Source: Streptomyces sp. T39 (GTDB lineage Bacteria; Actinomycetota; Actinomycetes; Streptomycetales; Streptomycetaceae). From it: a stretch of DNA of 32,141 bases. Positions 1 through 7,607 of the stretch are shown one piece after another (positions within the stretch are counted from its first letter, which is position 1; each line of letters starts with the position of its first letter). The notes under the pieces were generated by a model that was given only the letters and a program-made list of their open reading frames with translations, had not been told where the DNA came from and did no database searches. Location: positions 1-32,141 of the forward strand of contig NZ_RDBP01000022.1 in NCBI RefSeq assembly GCF_008042045.1. The letters are read 5' to 3'. The position numbers were made by a program, and so were the translations under genes.

Positions 1-69
1 CCCCTCCCCCGGCCTCCCGCTGCCCGCGCGCGGTGACCGCGCGCGGGCAGCGGGAGGCCGGGGGAGGGG
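1..69. terminator. Long perfect hairpin, probable bidirectional terminator
   Basis: Positions 1-34 are the exact reverse complement of 36-69, with a single central base, so the transcript can fold into a stem of about 32 bp closed by a few bases. It lies 35 bp beyond the stop of the minus-strand hydrolase gene. There is no T-run, which is usual for Streptomyces terminators. The window edge hides the neighbouring gene, so bidirectional use is inferred. Confidence 0.75.
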
Positions 70-104
70 AGGCGAGGGGGACGACGGGCCGGGCGGCCGG
101 TGCG

Positions 105-641
105 TCAGCGCAGGAGCGCGTCCGCCGAGCAGATCGTCGCCCCCATGTTGCGTTCCATCATCCGCAGCGCCGCGTCCGCCAGGTCCTCGTGGATGTGCGC
201 CACCGCATCCTGCGCCACCGTCACCTTCAGATGGCGGATGTGGGCATCGAGCGCCGAGTACAGCACGCACTGCTCGGTGACCTGACCGCACAGGACCACC
301 TGGTCGACACCCAGCGTGCTCAGCAGATAGGAGAGCGGGGTCTCGAAGAAGATCGAGTGCCGCGCCTTGACCACGAACAGCGAATCGTCCGTCGGCCGCA
401 GCGGCTCCACGAGGTGGGCCCGGGGCCCCGCGAGGGCCGTGTCCAGGATCTCGCCGTGGTGCGAACGCCACTCGCCGAAGTTGTCGTTGACGTAGACGAC
501 CGGGACGCCGCGCTCGCGTGCCCGAGCCAGCAGCCGCACGATCGCGGGCACGGCCTTCTCGGCCGACGGGACCAGCAGATCGGCGTCCGGGTGGTCGTAG
601 GTGTTGATCATGTCGATCACGATGACTGCGCACTTCTCCAC
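105..641 (-). CDS. Isochorismatase/nicotinamidase-family cysteine hydrolase
   Basis: A 178-aa protein with the isochorismatase-like hydrolase fold, a cytosolic family that hydrolyses nicotinamide, isochorismate, N-carbamoyl compounds or similar amides. The expected catalytic triad can be read: Asp10 in VIVIDM, Lys92 in VVKARHS, and Cys125 in GQVTEQCV, where the residues before the cysteine form the usual cis-peptide turn. The length fits the family (about 180-200 aa). The start is a GTG at 641; the nearby ATG at 649 is out of frame. It lies downstream of the YbdK-type gene on the same strand with a 108-bp gap, so co-transcription is possible but not shown. The substrate cannot be deduced: nicotinamidase is possible, but the metal-ligand set was not confirmed. 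Confidence 0.88.
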   Translation of the reverse strand: MEKCAVIVIDMINTYDHPDADLLVPSAEKAVPAIVRLLARARERGVPVVYVNDNFGEWRSHHGEILDTALAGPRAHLVEPLRPTDDSLFVVKARHSIFFETPLSYLLSTLGVDQVVLCGQVTEQCVLYSALDAHIRHLKVTVAQDAVAHIHEDLADAALRMMERNMGATICSADALLR

Positions 642-749
642 GGGCCCATGCTGTCACCACGGGGACGGCGCCGCAGACCACCGCGCCGGGGCCGGGGTGC
701 GGAGCGTCGCCCCGCCCAAGGACCCCGGCCCGGGCACGAAAGCGGCACG

Positions 750-1877
750 TCAGCCGGGCTGCGGCCCGCTGTCCGTCGTCATCAGGGCGCAGCGGGTCAC
801 GACCCGTCCGAGGCTCCCCTCCTCCTCCAGCAGCCGGCGCTGGACGCGGGCGCCGTTGCCGGTCTCGAGGAGGCGCGCCACACCGTCCCGGACGAGGTCG
901 TCGTCGCCGTGCTCGGCCAGGGCGTCGCCCACGTGCCGGCACAGGGCCCGCACGGCGTCGGCGGCGGAGGTCTCGCGCATGGTCTCCGGATGGAGCAGGG
1001 GGCCGTCGAGCCCCGACCGGCCGGCCCGCCAGGAGGCGAGACGCAGCAGGCCGGTGCCGATCCTCGCCGGCGGCCGCCCCTCCTGCCAGGCACGGGAGGA
1101 GGTCTCGACCAGGCCGCGCACGAGCGCGGCCAGCAGGACGGGGGTCGTGGCGTCCAGGCACACGTCGGCGACCCGGACCTCCACGGTGGGATAGGCGGCG
1201 GAGAGCCGGGCGTCGAAGTAGATCATCCCCTCGTCCCGGAGCACCCCGGTCCCCACCATGGCGCTCACCTGCTCGTGGTACCGGTCGGCGGAGCCGAAGA
1301 CGTCGACCGGGCCGGCGGACGGCCACCGGTTCCACACGCGGCTGCGGTAGCTGGCGTAGTCGCTGTCCTGTCCTTGCCAGAAGGGGGAGTTGGCACTCAT
1401 CGCGGTCAGCACCGGCAGCCACGGCCGCATCCGGTCCAGTACGGCCACCCCCTCCTCGTCCGACTCGACCGACACATGGACATGGCAGCCGCACGTCAGC
1501 TGCTCCTGAGTGGTCAGCCCGAACTGCTCGCCCAGCCAGCGGTAGCGCGTACCGGTGTTCAGCGAGGGCTGCACGGGCAGCGGGGAGGTCGCCAGGGCGG
1601 CCACCTTGGCGCCGACGGTGTCCGCGTGGCGGGCCGCCTCGCGCCGGCTGCGGCTGATCTCCTCCTGGAGCCGGCCCATCTCCGTCACCGGACGCGTCGC
1701 GAACTCGAGCTGCTCCTTGTGGAGTTCGGATTCGAAACGGTGCTCCTGCACCCCCGGCCCGCCCGGCTGCCAGGACTGCCGGTCGGCCGCCGCCAGCACG
1801 GCGCCCGAAACCGCCAGAGGGTCACCGCTGACCGCGTCCACCAGCAGCAGTTCCTCTTCCACACCCACGCTTCGCAT
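750..1877 (-). CDS. YbdK-type carboxylate-amine ligase (glutamate-cysteine ligase family 2)
   Basis: A 375-aa member of the GCS2 family, ATP-dependent ligases joining a carboxylate to an amine; E. coli YbdK has weak gamma-glutamylcysteine ligase activity. Supporting sequence: the N-terminal GVEEELLLV motif (residues 5-13), ELHKEQLEFAT (51-61) for nucleotide/metal contacts, and CGCHVHV (129-135), a hallmark of the family. Length matches YbdK proteins (about 370 aa). The ATG at 1877 is followed directly by the conserved motif and is preceded by a GAGG on the minus strand. Actinomycetes make mycothiol rather than glutathione, so the physiological product is unknown. It is divergent from the gas vesicle operon. 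Confidence 0.88.
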   Translation of the reverse strand: MRSVGVEEELLLVDAVSGDPLAVSGAVLAAADRQSWQPGGPGVQEHRFESELHKEQLEFATRPVTEMGRLQEEISRSRREAARHADTVGAKVAALATSPLPVQPSLNTGTRYRWLGEQFGLTTQEQLTCGCHVHVSVESDEEGVAVLDRMRPWLPVLTAMSANSPFWQGQDSDYASYRSRVWNRWPSAGPVDVFGSADRYHEQVSAMVGTGVLRDEGMIYFDARLSAAYPTVEVRVADVCLDATTPVLLAALVRGLVETSSRAWQEGRPPARIGTGLLRLASWRAGRSGLDGPLLHPETMRETSAADAVRALCRHVGDALAEHGDDDLVRDGVARLLETGNGARVQRRLLEEEGSLGRVVTRCALMTTDSGPQPG

Positions 1878-2305
1878 GCCGCCTCGTTCCAGCCGCTCGG
1901 TTGCTTCCCCTACCGCCTACCCGCCACGGCCGTGTCCAGCGCCGGACGGCGCGGCGAGGGAACCGGTCGGGCGACGGCAAAACCCGTCGGAGGGCGAGGG
2001 TGTGAGCCGCTGCGGCGGGGGCAGACGGAGTGCAGGGCTCCTGCCGTGTCTCCCCCGTCGCGGCAGGAGCCCACGCGTGTGCCGCCCCTCGGCACCCCGT
2101 CGGTCCGCCGCCATCGGGCGGGGAGGCCGGCAGGGCCGAAGGGGGCACCCGCCGTCCGTCGGGCACTCAGGAAGTGCCGTCCCGGCCGCCCTTGCCGAAT
2201 TACGCCGTCCATGCATACGTCCGGGTCACTCGGGCAGGCGAAGCGCAGCCGTCGATGACGGACGAAGAACATCCTTCAGGAATTCCGGCGTGACGGGCGG
2301 AGATC
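1878..2305. other. Divergent intergenic region before the gas vesicle operon
   Basis: This 428-bp gap separates the minus-strand ligase gene from gvpO and must hold the promoters of both. No open frame in it resembles a known protein. The last 120 bp (about 2190-2305) are visibly less GC-rich than the rest, which suits a promoter and leader for gvpO. No convincing -10/-35 pair or sigma-B type GTTT/GGGTAC pair could be placed. GGGTAG read on the minus strand near 1920 has no matching -35. Confidence 0.5.
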
Positions 2306-2617
2306 ATGAGCACAACCGATGACAGCAGAGAAAAGAGCGGCGAAGAAGGCTCCGGAAAGCGGCTGAGTCTTCCGGCCGTGATGCGGCAGGCCAGTGAACA
2401 ACTCGCCGATCTGGTGCAATGCGAAGTGGGCGCGGTTTCCGCCATCAAAGCCAGCGACAACGGGTGGTCCGCCGACGTGGAAGTGCTCGAACTCGAAAGG
2501 GTTCCGGACACCATGAGCGTCATGGCCTCCTATCACGTGGAGCTGGACTCGGAAGGCTCGCTCGTCGCCTACGAACGCGTGCGCCGTTACGCCAGGGGCC
2601 AGATCGACCGCCGCTGA
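2306..2617 (+). CDS. gvpO: Gas vesicle protein GvpO
   Basis: A 103-aa GvpO. The family is known from haloarchaea, where it is needed for vesicle production and affects gvp expression, and from actinomycetes, where it starts the operon. The first 30 residues are charged and probably disordered. The core then shows the family pattern: a helix ([13 protein letters not shown]), a strand and hairpin with GW ([21 protein letters not shown]) and a C-terminal strand/helix ending [11 protein letters not shown]. The start ATG has GCGGAG just upstream. It is first in the operon and separated from gvpA by a hairpin (2624-2659). It is one of the small minor proteins; its exact role in Streptomyces is unknown. 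Confidence 0.93.
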   Translation: MSTTDDSREKSGEEGSGKRLSLPAVMRQASEQLADLVQCEVGAVSAIKASDNGWSADVEVLELERVPDTMSVMASYHVELDSEGSLVAYERVRRYARGQIDRR

Positions 2618-2623
2618 ATCAGG

Positions 2624-2659
2624 CGGGCGCCCAGCAGCCCTCGACGGGCAGGGCGCCCG
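2624..2659 (+). promoter_or_regulatory. Intercistronic hairpin between gvpO and gvpA
   Basis: CGGGCGCCC (2624-2632) is the exact reverse complement of 2651-2659. Inside the loop GCCC and GGGC can pair again, giving a two-tier hairpin. It ends 26 bp before the gvpA start. It may act as an mRNA processing or stabilising element, or a partial terminator that sets the ratio of gvpO to gvpA. There is no T-run. The role is inferred. Confidence 0.5.
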
Positions 2660-2685
2660 GGACGGATCAACGGAAAGAGCTCATC

Positions 2686-3132
2686 ATGACCATCGTTCAG
2701 CAGAGCAGCGCCACCACCCGTGCAAGCGGGGGCGGCTCCGGAAACCTCTACGACGTCCTCGAACTCATCCTCGACCGCGGACTCGTCATCGACGCCTTCG
2801 TCCGGGTCTCCCTGGTGGGCATCGAGATACTCAAGATCGACATCCGGGTCGTCGTCGCCAGCGTGGACACCTATCTGCGCTTCGCCGAGGCGTGCAACCG
2901 CCTCGACCTGGAAGCCGGGCGCAAGGCGCCCAGCCAGCTCACCGACCTCGTCGGCGACATGACCGAGAGCGGGGCCAAGGGGAAGTCCAAAGGAGCGCTG
3001 ACCGGCGCCGTCGAGGCCTTCACCGACTCCCTTCAGGGCAAGCGCGAGGAGTCCGAGGAGGAGCAGCCCCGCAAGCGCACCGCCCGCAAGTCCACCTCCA
3101 GCCGTCAGTCCGCCCAGCGTCGCGAGGAGTAG
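2686..3132 (+). CDS. gvpA: Major gas vesicle structural protein GvpA
   Basis: A 148-aa GvpA-family protein, the subunit that polymerises into the ribbed gas vesicle wall. Residues 20 to about 68 carry the family core: [17 protein letters not shown], then [20 protein letters not shown] and [11 protein letters not shown]. Cyanobacterial GvpA is about 70 aa. This one has an extra 75-residue hydrophilic C-terminus that ends in a basic, Ser/Arg-rich stretch ([13 protein letters not shown]), as in actinomycete GvpA. The ATG at 2686 is preceded by GGAAAGAG; the open frame extends much further upstream, but those codons overlap gvpO in another frame. It could equally be called GvpJ-like by similarity; position and context favour GvpA. 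Confidence 0.92.
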   Translation: MTIVQQSSATTRASGGGSGNLYDVLELILDRGLVIDAFVRVSLVGIEILKIDIRVVVASVDTYLRFAEACNRLDLEAGRKAPSQLTDLVGDMTESGAKGKSKGALTGAVEAFTDSLQGKREESEEEQPRKRTARKSTSSRQSAQRREE

Positions 3133-3135
3133 CCC

Positions 3136-3849
3136 GTGTCCACCTACGTCTACGGCATCACCGCTGCCGACCACCCCCTGCGCCTGGACGGCGTCCACGG
3201 GGTCGGCGAGCCCGCCGCGCCGCTGCGCGCGGTGCGTACGGACTCCCTGACCGCCGTCGTCAGCGACGCCCCTCCCGGCCTGCGGGCCAAGCGCCGCGAC
3301 GTCCAGGCCCATCAGGGCGTGCTGGAGGCCCTGATGGCCGACGGCGCGACCCTGCCCATGCGGTTCGGCCTCCTCGCCCCCGACGACGACCAGGTCGCCA
3401 CGGCGCTGGACGCGGGCGACGACACCTACCGGGCACGGCTGGCCGACCTCGACGGTCACGTCGAGTACAACCTCAAGGTCTCCCGGGACGAGGACGACCT
3501 GCTGCGCGAGATCGTGGCCGAGTCCCAGCAGGTGCGGGAGCTGCGCGAGCGGACGATGGCGGAGCCCGGCGCCCACGACGAGCGCGTGGCGCTCGGCGAG
3601 ATCATCTCGCACGAGGTGTCCGCCCGCCGCAGCGCGGAGGGCGAGCTGCTGGCCGCGGCCCTGGCGCCGTCGGCGAAGCGGGTGTCGGTGGGCGAGCCGG
3701 CGGCGACCCACATCGTCAGCCTGTCGTTCCTCGTCCCCGACCAGGACGCGCAGTCCTTCGCCCGGGCCGTCCAGCGGGAGGCGGACCTGCGAGGGGACGC
3801 CTACACCTTCACCCTCACCGGGCCGCTGCCGCCCTACAGCTTCGTCTGA
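3136..3849 (+). CDS. gvpF: Gas vesicle protein GvpF (GvpF/L family)
   Basis: A 237-aa GvpF/GvpL family protein. In other organisms GvpF binds GvpA and lies on the gas-facing side or assists early assembly. It shows the family start (STYVYGITAAD), the RFGLL stretch after LPM, the central DLDGHVEYNLKV motif and the terminal TGPLPPYSFV that closes almost all members. The GTG start lies 4 bp after the gvpA stop, so translation is probably coupled. GvpL (6577-7374) is its paralogue and shares LPMR, DGHVE-KV and the TGPxxPYSF end. Confidence 0.94.
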   Translation: MSTYVYGITAADHPLRLDGVHGVGEPAAPLRAVRTDSLTAVVSDAPPGLRAKRRDVQAHQGVLEALMADGATLPMRFGLLAPDDDQVATALDAGDDTYRARLADLDGHVEYNLKVSRDEDDLLREIVAESQQVRELRERTMAEPGAHDERVALGEIISHEVSARRSAEGELLAAALAPSAKRVSVGEPAATHIVSLSFLVPDQDAQSFARAVQREADLRGDAYTFTLTGPLPPYSFV

Positions 3850-3921
3850 CGCGCGGCCTCCGGGAGTTCACACGTCAGCGTGCCGGCACCACGCCGGCCC
3901 GCTCTCGACGGAAGGCAGGCC

Positions 3922-4179
3922 ATGGGCCTCATCACCAGCATCGTGACCTTCCCGCTGGCCCCCGTCCGGGGGACCGCCTGGGTCGTCGACCAGGTGCTGA
4001 AGGCGGCGGAGCAGGAGTACTACGACCCGGAGCCCGTGATGCGGGAACTCGCCGAGCTCGAAAGGGAGCTGACGAGCGGGCGGATCTCCGAGGAGGAGTA
4101 CGACCGCCGGGAGGACGAGCTGCTCGACCGGCTGGAGGAGATCGAGATCCACCGGCAGGAGAGCGGCGGCAGCACATGA
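3922..4179 (+). CDS. gvpG: Gas vesicle protein GvpG
   Basis: An 85-aa GvpG. The family start MGLITSIVTFPLAPVRG is followed by a helix with VVDQVLKAAEQE and then a highly charged, probably coiled-coil region, LAELERELTSG-ISEEEYDRREDELLDRLEEIE, typical of the family. An in-frame ATG 42 bp upstream was rejected: the family always begins at MGL, and GGAAGGCAGG lies just before this ATG. GvpG is an accessory assembly protein that interacts with GvpF/L in other systems. It is cytosolic and small, of usual length. Confidence 0.92.
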   Translation: MGLITSIVTFPLAPVRGTAWVVDQVLKAAEQEYYDPEPVMRELAELERELTSGRISEEEYDRREDELLDRLEEIEIHRQESGGST

Positions 4180-4225
4180 CAGGACACAGCGACCGACGGC
4201 GGGGAGAGACCGAGGTGCACGCAGC

Positions 4226-4864
4226 ATGACGAAGAACGCGAAGATAGCCGTCGCTCTGGTGGGGGGATACCTGCTGGGGCGTACGAAGAAGGCCAAGATG
4301 GCCATCGGGCTGGGCATGTTCCTGGCCGGCAAGAAGCTCGACCTCGATCCCCGGCGGATCGGCAAGCTGCTCGCCGAGGCACCCGCTCTGGGCGGCCTGA
4401 GCGACCAGGTCCGCAAGGAGCTGGTCGAGGCCACCAAGTCGGCGGCCACCCAGGCGCTGACCCAGCGGGCCACCGGCCTGGCCGACTCCCTCGCCCAGCG
4501 CACCAAGGCCCTCGACGCGCCCGACGACACCGACGACGACGGCTACGACGACGAGGACGAGGGCGCCGAGGGCCGGGCACGCGACCGCGCGGCGGAGGGC
4601 GACGAGGACGCGGACGAGCGCGGCGGCCGGTCCTCGGCGCGGGAGACCGGCACGAAGAAGCGCGCCGCGTCGTCGGGCAGCCGACGGGCCCCCGCGAAGC
4701 AGGCACGCTCCGCCTCGGAGGGCGCCCGCCGGGCCTCCGCGCCCGCCCGCAAGCGGACGGGCACCGCCGCCTCGGGGGCCGCGAAGTCGGCCTCCTCCCG
4801 CGCCGGGGCCGCGAAGAAGCGGACGGCGCCGGCCCGGGAGAAGGGCGGTGACGGCAATGCCTGA
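4226..4864 (+). CDS. gvpY: Gas vesicle-associated protein GvpY, basic C-terminal tail
   Basis: A 212-aa protein in the position called gvpY in Streptomyces operons. Residues 1-45 hold a short hydrophobic, glycine-rich segment (KIAVALVGGYLLGRTKKAK, then GLGMFLAGKKLDLD) that could be a membrane or vesicle-surface anchor. A helical part follows (LVEATKSAATQALTQRATG). Next is an acidic patch (DDTDDDGYDDEDEG) and then about 75 residues rich in Lys, Arg, Ala and Ser (KKRAASSGSRRAPAKQ and similar), resembling histone H1 tails. The molecular function is unknown. The start is ATG 4226 with GAGG ten bases upstream. Its stop overlaps the gvpZ start by 8 bp. Confidence 0.82.
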   Translation: MTKNAKIAVALVGGYLLGRTKKAKMAIGLGMFLAGKKLDLDPRRIGKLLAEAPALGGLSDQVRKELVEATKSAATQALTQRATGLADSLAQRTKALDAPDDTDDDGYDDEDEGAEGRARDRAAEGDEDADERGGRSSARETGTKKRAASSGSRRAPAKQARSASEGARRASAPARKRTGTAASGAAKSASSRAGAAKKRTAPAREKGGDGNA

Positions 4865-6089
4865 CTCCGCCCTCAACAAGGTCAGGAACGACGTGCTCGG
4901 CAGCCCTGCCGCCGACCGTCTGAAGGACGAACTCCAGAACTACCTCCGGGCTCGTGCCGAGCACACGGTCACCCGGCTGGGCCACCGGCTGGGGGAGGGC
5001 GTCAGCAGACTCGCCCAGCCCGGCAGCGGCGCCGGCGGCGCGCTGGGGAGCCTCGCCAAGGGAGGCCAGGCGCTCTCGGAGGGCAAGTCACCCGCCCAGG
5101 CCGCGGTCAGCGCCGCGGCCTCCCACGTCAAGGACACGATGAAGGACAAGGTCAAGGGCCTGTTCGGCAAGGGTCGCAAGTCGGGCGGCGGCAAGTCCAA
5201 GAGCGTCACCATCGTCGAGGACATCGACGTCGGCGTGCCCGTGCGCGAGGCGTACGACCAGTGGACCCAGTTCCAGGAGTTCAGCACGTTCGCCAAGGGT
5301 GTGGTGAGCGTGGAGAAGGCGGACGACACCACCAGCAACTGGAAGGTGAAGGTCGCCAAGTCCACCCGCAGCTGGAAGGCGAACGTCACCGAGCAGATCC
5401 CGGACGAGCGCATCACCTGGACGACCGAGGGCGCCAAGGGGACGGTCAAGGGTGTCGTGACCTTCCACGCCGTCACGGACGACCTCACCAGGGTCCTGCT
5501 GGTTCTGGAGTACTTCCCCAAGGGGCTGTTCGAGAAGACCGGCAACATCTGGCGCGCCCAGGGCCGCCGCGCCCGGCTCGACCTGAAGCTCTACCGCAAG
5601 TTCATCATGATGCGCGGGGAGGCGACCGACGGGTGGCGCGGGGAGATCCGCGACGGCGAGGTCGTCGTCGAGCACGACGACGCCGTCGAGCAGGAGCAGG
5701 CCGAGACCGAGGCGGACGCCGAGGGCGAGGAGGGGTACGAGCCGGAGGACGACGCCGGCGAGTACGCCGACGAGCACGACGACGCCGAGGCGTCCGACGA
5801 GCCGGACGAGACCGACGAGGCCGTCGAGGACGAGTACGCGGAACCGGCCGAGGACGAGGACGACGGCGAGTTCGCCGACGAGGCGGACGAGGCGGACGAG
5901 TCCGGTGAGGACGAGTTCGCCGACGAGCCGTACGACGAGGCCGACGAGGCGGAGGAGTCCGACGAGCAGGACGCCGCGGAGGAGGACGTGCCGGAGGACG
6001 ACGCCCCCGAGGACGACGCGTCCGAGCACGACGACGAGCCGGCTCCCCGTTCCTCCCGCCGTCGGCGCACCGCCGACGCCGGGGCGTGA
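4857..6089 (+). CDS. gvpZ: Gas vesicle-associated protein GvpZ: SRPBCC domain with acidic tail
   Basis: A 410-aa protein in the gvpZ position. Residues 1 to about 115 are helical and contain NKVRNDVLGSPAADRLKDE and an Ala/Gly-rich stretch. Residues about 117-265 fit an SRPBCC/polyketide-cyclase-like fold, starting KSVTIVEDIDVGVPVREAYD and WTQFQEFSTF, with WKVKVAKSTRSWKANVTEQ and EYFPKGLFEKTG. The last 135 residues are almost all Glu, Asp, Ala and Ser, ending in a basic SRRRR patch. The chosen ATG at 4857 overlaps the gvpY stop; a GTG at 4848 is the alternative. SRPBCC folds bind hydrophobic ligands or proteins; here a scaffold or chaperone role is only a guess. Confidence 0.82.
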   Translation: MPDSALNKVRNDVLGSPAADRLKDELQNYLRARAEHTVTRLGHRLGEGVSRLAQPGSGAGGALGSLAKGGQALSEGKSPAQAAVSAAASHVKDTMKDKVKGLFGKGRKSGGGKSKSVTIVEDIDVGVPVREAYDQWTQFQEFSTFAKGVVSVEKADDTTSNWKVKVAKSTRSWKANVTEQIPDERITWTTEGAKGTVKGVVTFHAVTDDLTRVLLVLEYFPKGLFEKTGNIWRAQGRRARLDLKLYRKFIMMRGEATDGWRGEIRDGEVVVEHDDAVEQEQAETEADAEGEEGYEPEDDAGEYADEHDDAEASDEPDETDEAVEDEYAEPAEDEDDGEFADEADEADESGEDEFADEPYDEADEAEESDEQDAAEEDVPEDDAPEDDASEHDDEPAPRSSRRRRTADAGA

Positions 6090-6122
6090 GCAGGGAACCA
6101 GCCGGAAGACAGGGATGACAAC

Positions 6123-6584
6123 GTGTCCGATTCACTCGCCGGTCGTATGCCGGCCCCTCCGCGCACCGCGTCGCCGTACGGCGGCCAGGGCTCCACAGCG
6201 AACCTTGCCGACATCCTGGAGAGGGTCCTCGACAAGGGCATCGTGATCGCGGGCGACATCCAGATCAATCTGCTCGACATCGAGCTGTTGACCATCAAGC
6301 TCCGCCTTCTGGTGGCCTCCGTGGACAAGGCGAAGGAGATGGGCATCGACTGGTGGGAGCACGACCCGTCCCTGTCCTCGCGTGCCGTTCCGCCCTCGCG
6401 CACCCCGGCCGCCGACACCTCGCTGAGCGAGGAGAACCAGCGGCTCCGCGCCGAGATCGACCGCCTGCGGGCGTCGGCCGGCCTGCCGGCCGCCGGCGCC
6501 GCGCAGGACGGATCGGCGCGGGAGGCGGAACCGGTGGAGTCCGCGCGGGACGGATCGGCGCGGGAGAGGAACGGCGATGAGTGA
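6123..6584 (+). CDS. gvpJ: Gas vesicle protein GvpJ (GvpA family)
   Basis: A 153-aa GvpA-family minor protein. The core spans residues about 27-80: NLADILERVLDKGIVIAGD, IQINLLDIELLTIKLRLLVA and SVDKAKEMGIDWWEHDP. The LTIKLRLLVASVDKAKE and WW stretch is typical of GvpJ/GvpM rather than GvpA. The C-terminal 60 residues hold a short coiled coil (LSEENQRLRAEIDRLRAS) and a duplicated DGSARE segment. It starts at GTG 6123, 33 bp after gvpZ, and its stop overlaps the gvpL start by 8 bp. GvpJ proteins are needed in small amounts and are thought to act at vesicle nucleation or the conical ends. Confidence 0.9.
   Translation: MSDSLAGRMPAPPRTASPYGGQGSTANLADILERVLDKGIVIAGDIQINLLDIELLTIKLRLLVASVDKAKEMGIDWWEHDPSLSSRAVPPSRTPAADTSLSEENQRLRAEIDRLRASAGLPAAGAAQDGSAREAEPVESARDGSARERNGDE
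6506..6566 (+). repeat. 19-bp direct repeat in the 3' end of gvpJ
   Basis: The same 19 bases occur at 6506-6524 and 6548-6566 (a 42-bp period, which keeps the frame). Each encodes DGSARE in the disordered tail of GvpJ. This looks like a recent small in-frame duplication. Confidence 0.85.
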
Positions 6585-7374
6585 GACACCCCTCCTGTAC
6601 GTCTACGTGGTCGGCTTCGACGGGAACGGCCTGGACCGGGTGACGTCCCTGACCGCCGGCATCGACGGCGGGACCCTGCGGCCGGTCAGCAGTCACCGCG
6701 GGCTGACCGCACTGGTCTCGTCCGTCCCCGCGGACCGGTTCGGGGAGGAGAACCTCCCGGCACAGCTGGAGGACCTGGGCCGGCTGGAGGCCGTCGCCCG
6801 GGCCCACCACGCGGTCGTGGACACGGCGTTCGCCGAGACCACCGTGCTGCCGATGCGGCTGGCCACGGTGTACCGGGACGAGGCGCGGGTCGCGGCCATG
6901 CTCGACGAACGCCACGACTCCTTCGGCGCCCTGCTGCGCGTGCTCGACGGACATGTCGAACTGGGCGTCAAGGTCTACGCGGTGCCCCAGGCGGCACCGG
7001 CGCCGCAGGAGCCCGCGGAGGAGGCGGCGGGCAGTCCCGGCCGCGCCTATCTGCAGCGCCGCAGGGCGGCACGGCGCACCACCCAGGACACCTACCGTGC
7101 CGCCGCCGGCACCGCGGACGCCGCGGCCCGGCTGGCGGGCTCGATCGCATCGGCCCGCACGGTCCACCGTCCCCAGCAGGGCGAATGGTCCGCCGGGCGC
7201 GGAGAGAACGTGGCCAACGAGGCGTACCTGGTGCCGCTGCCCGAGGTGGAGCGGTTCCGCGCCGAACTGGGCGCCCTCGCACAGGACACCCCCGGGGTCG
7301 CCGTGGAGGTGACGGGGCCGTGGGCCCCGTACTCCTTCGCGACGGAGGCCGCCGCGGGCGGGGCGGCGGTATGA
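6577..7374 (+). CDS. gvpL: Gas vesicle protein GvpL (GvpF/L family)
   Basis: A 265-aa GvpF/L family protein, second of the pair in this operon. It begins TPLLYVYVVGFDGNGLD and holds the family blocks: a variable domain, TTVLPMRLATVYRDEARV, the LDGHVELGVKVY motif and the ending VEVTGPWAPYSF. In haloarchaea GvpL binds many other accessory Gvp proteins and is thought to organise the nucleation complex. It starts at ATG 6577 inside the end of gvpJ, and its stop overlaps the gvpS start (ATGA), so the three are translationally coupled. About 40 residues of Pro/Ala/Arg-rich sequence are inserted near residues 134-175 relative to GvpF. Confidence 0.92.
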   Translation: MSETPLLYVYVVGFDGNGLDRVTSLTAGIDGGTLRPVSSHRGLTALVSSVPADRFGEENLPAQLEDLGRLEAVARAHHAVVDTAFAETTVLPMRLATVYRDEARVAAMLDERHDSFGALLRVLDGHVELGVKVYAVPQAAPAPQEPAEEAAGSPGRAYLQRRRAARRTTQDTYRAAAGTADAAARLAGSIASARTVHRPQQGEWSAGRGENVANEAYLVPLPEVERFRAELGALAQDTPGVAVEVTGPWAPYSFATEAAAGGAAV

Positions 7375-7604
7375 CCACGCCGGGCGGATACGGCTCCGCG
7401 CCCGCACCGGGCCCGCAGATCGCCCTCATCGACCTGCTGGACCGGCTGCTGAACGGCGGAGCGGTGCTCACCGGGGACCTGGTCCTCAGCATCGCCGACG
7501 TCGATCTGGTGCACATCAATCTCCGTGCCGTCATCCGCTCCCTCACGTCCGACGAGCCGGCACCCCTGTGCGTGCCCGCACGGTCGCATCCCGAGGAGCT
7601 CTGA
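7371..7604 (+). CDS. gvpS: Gas vesicle protein GvpS (short GvpA-family protein)
   Basis: A 77-aa GvpA-family protein, the smallest of three in the operon. The core is IALIDLLDRLLNGGAVLTGD followed by LVLSIADVDLVHINLRAVIRS, aligning with the [14 protein letters not shown] and VSLVGIEIL parts of GvpA but lacking long tails. The start at 7371 forms the ATGA overlap with gvpL; an earlier GTG in the same frame lies inside gvpL and is not used. It is followed 3 bp later by gvpK. A minor structural or capping role is inferred from family membership. Confidence 0.88.
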   Translation: MTTPGGYGSAPAPGPQIALIDLLDRLLNGGAVLTGDLVLSIADVDLVHINLRAVIRSLTSDEPAPLCVPARSHPEEL

Positions 7605-7607
7605 ACC

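Noticed and set aside
33..2258. Long plus-strand open frame opposite the hydrolase and ligase genes
   Set aside because: It is the high-GC antisense shadow of two clear minus-strand genes. The translation is rich in Arg, Gly and Pro and has no domain.
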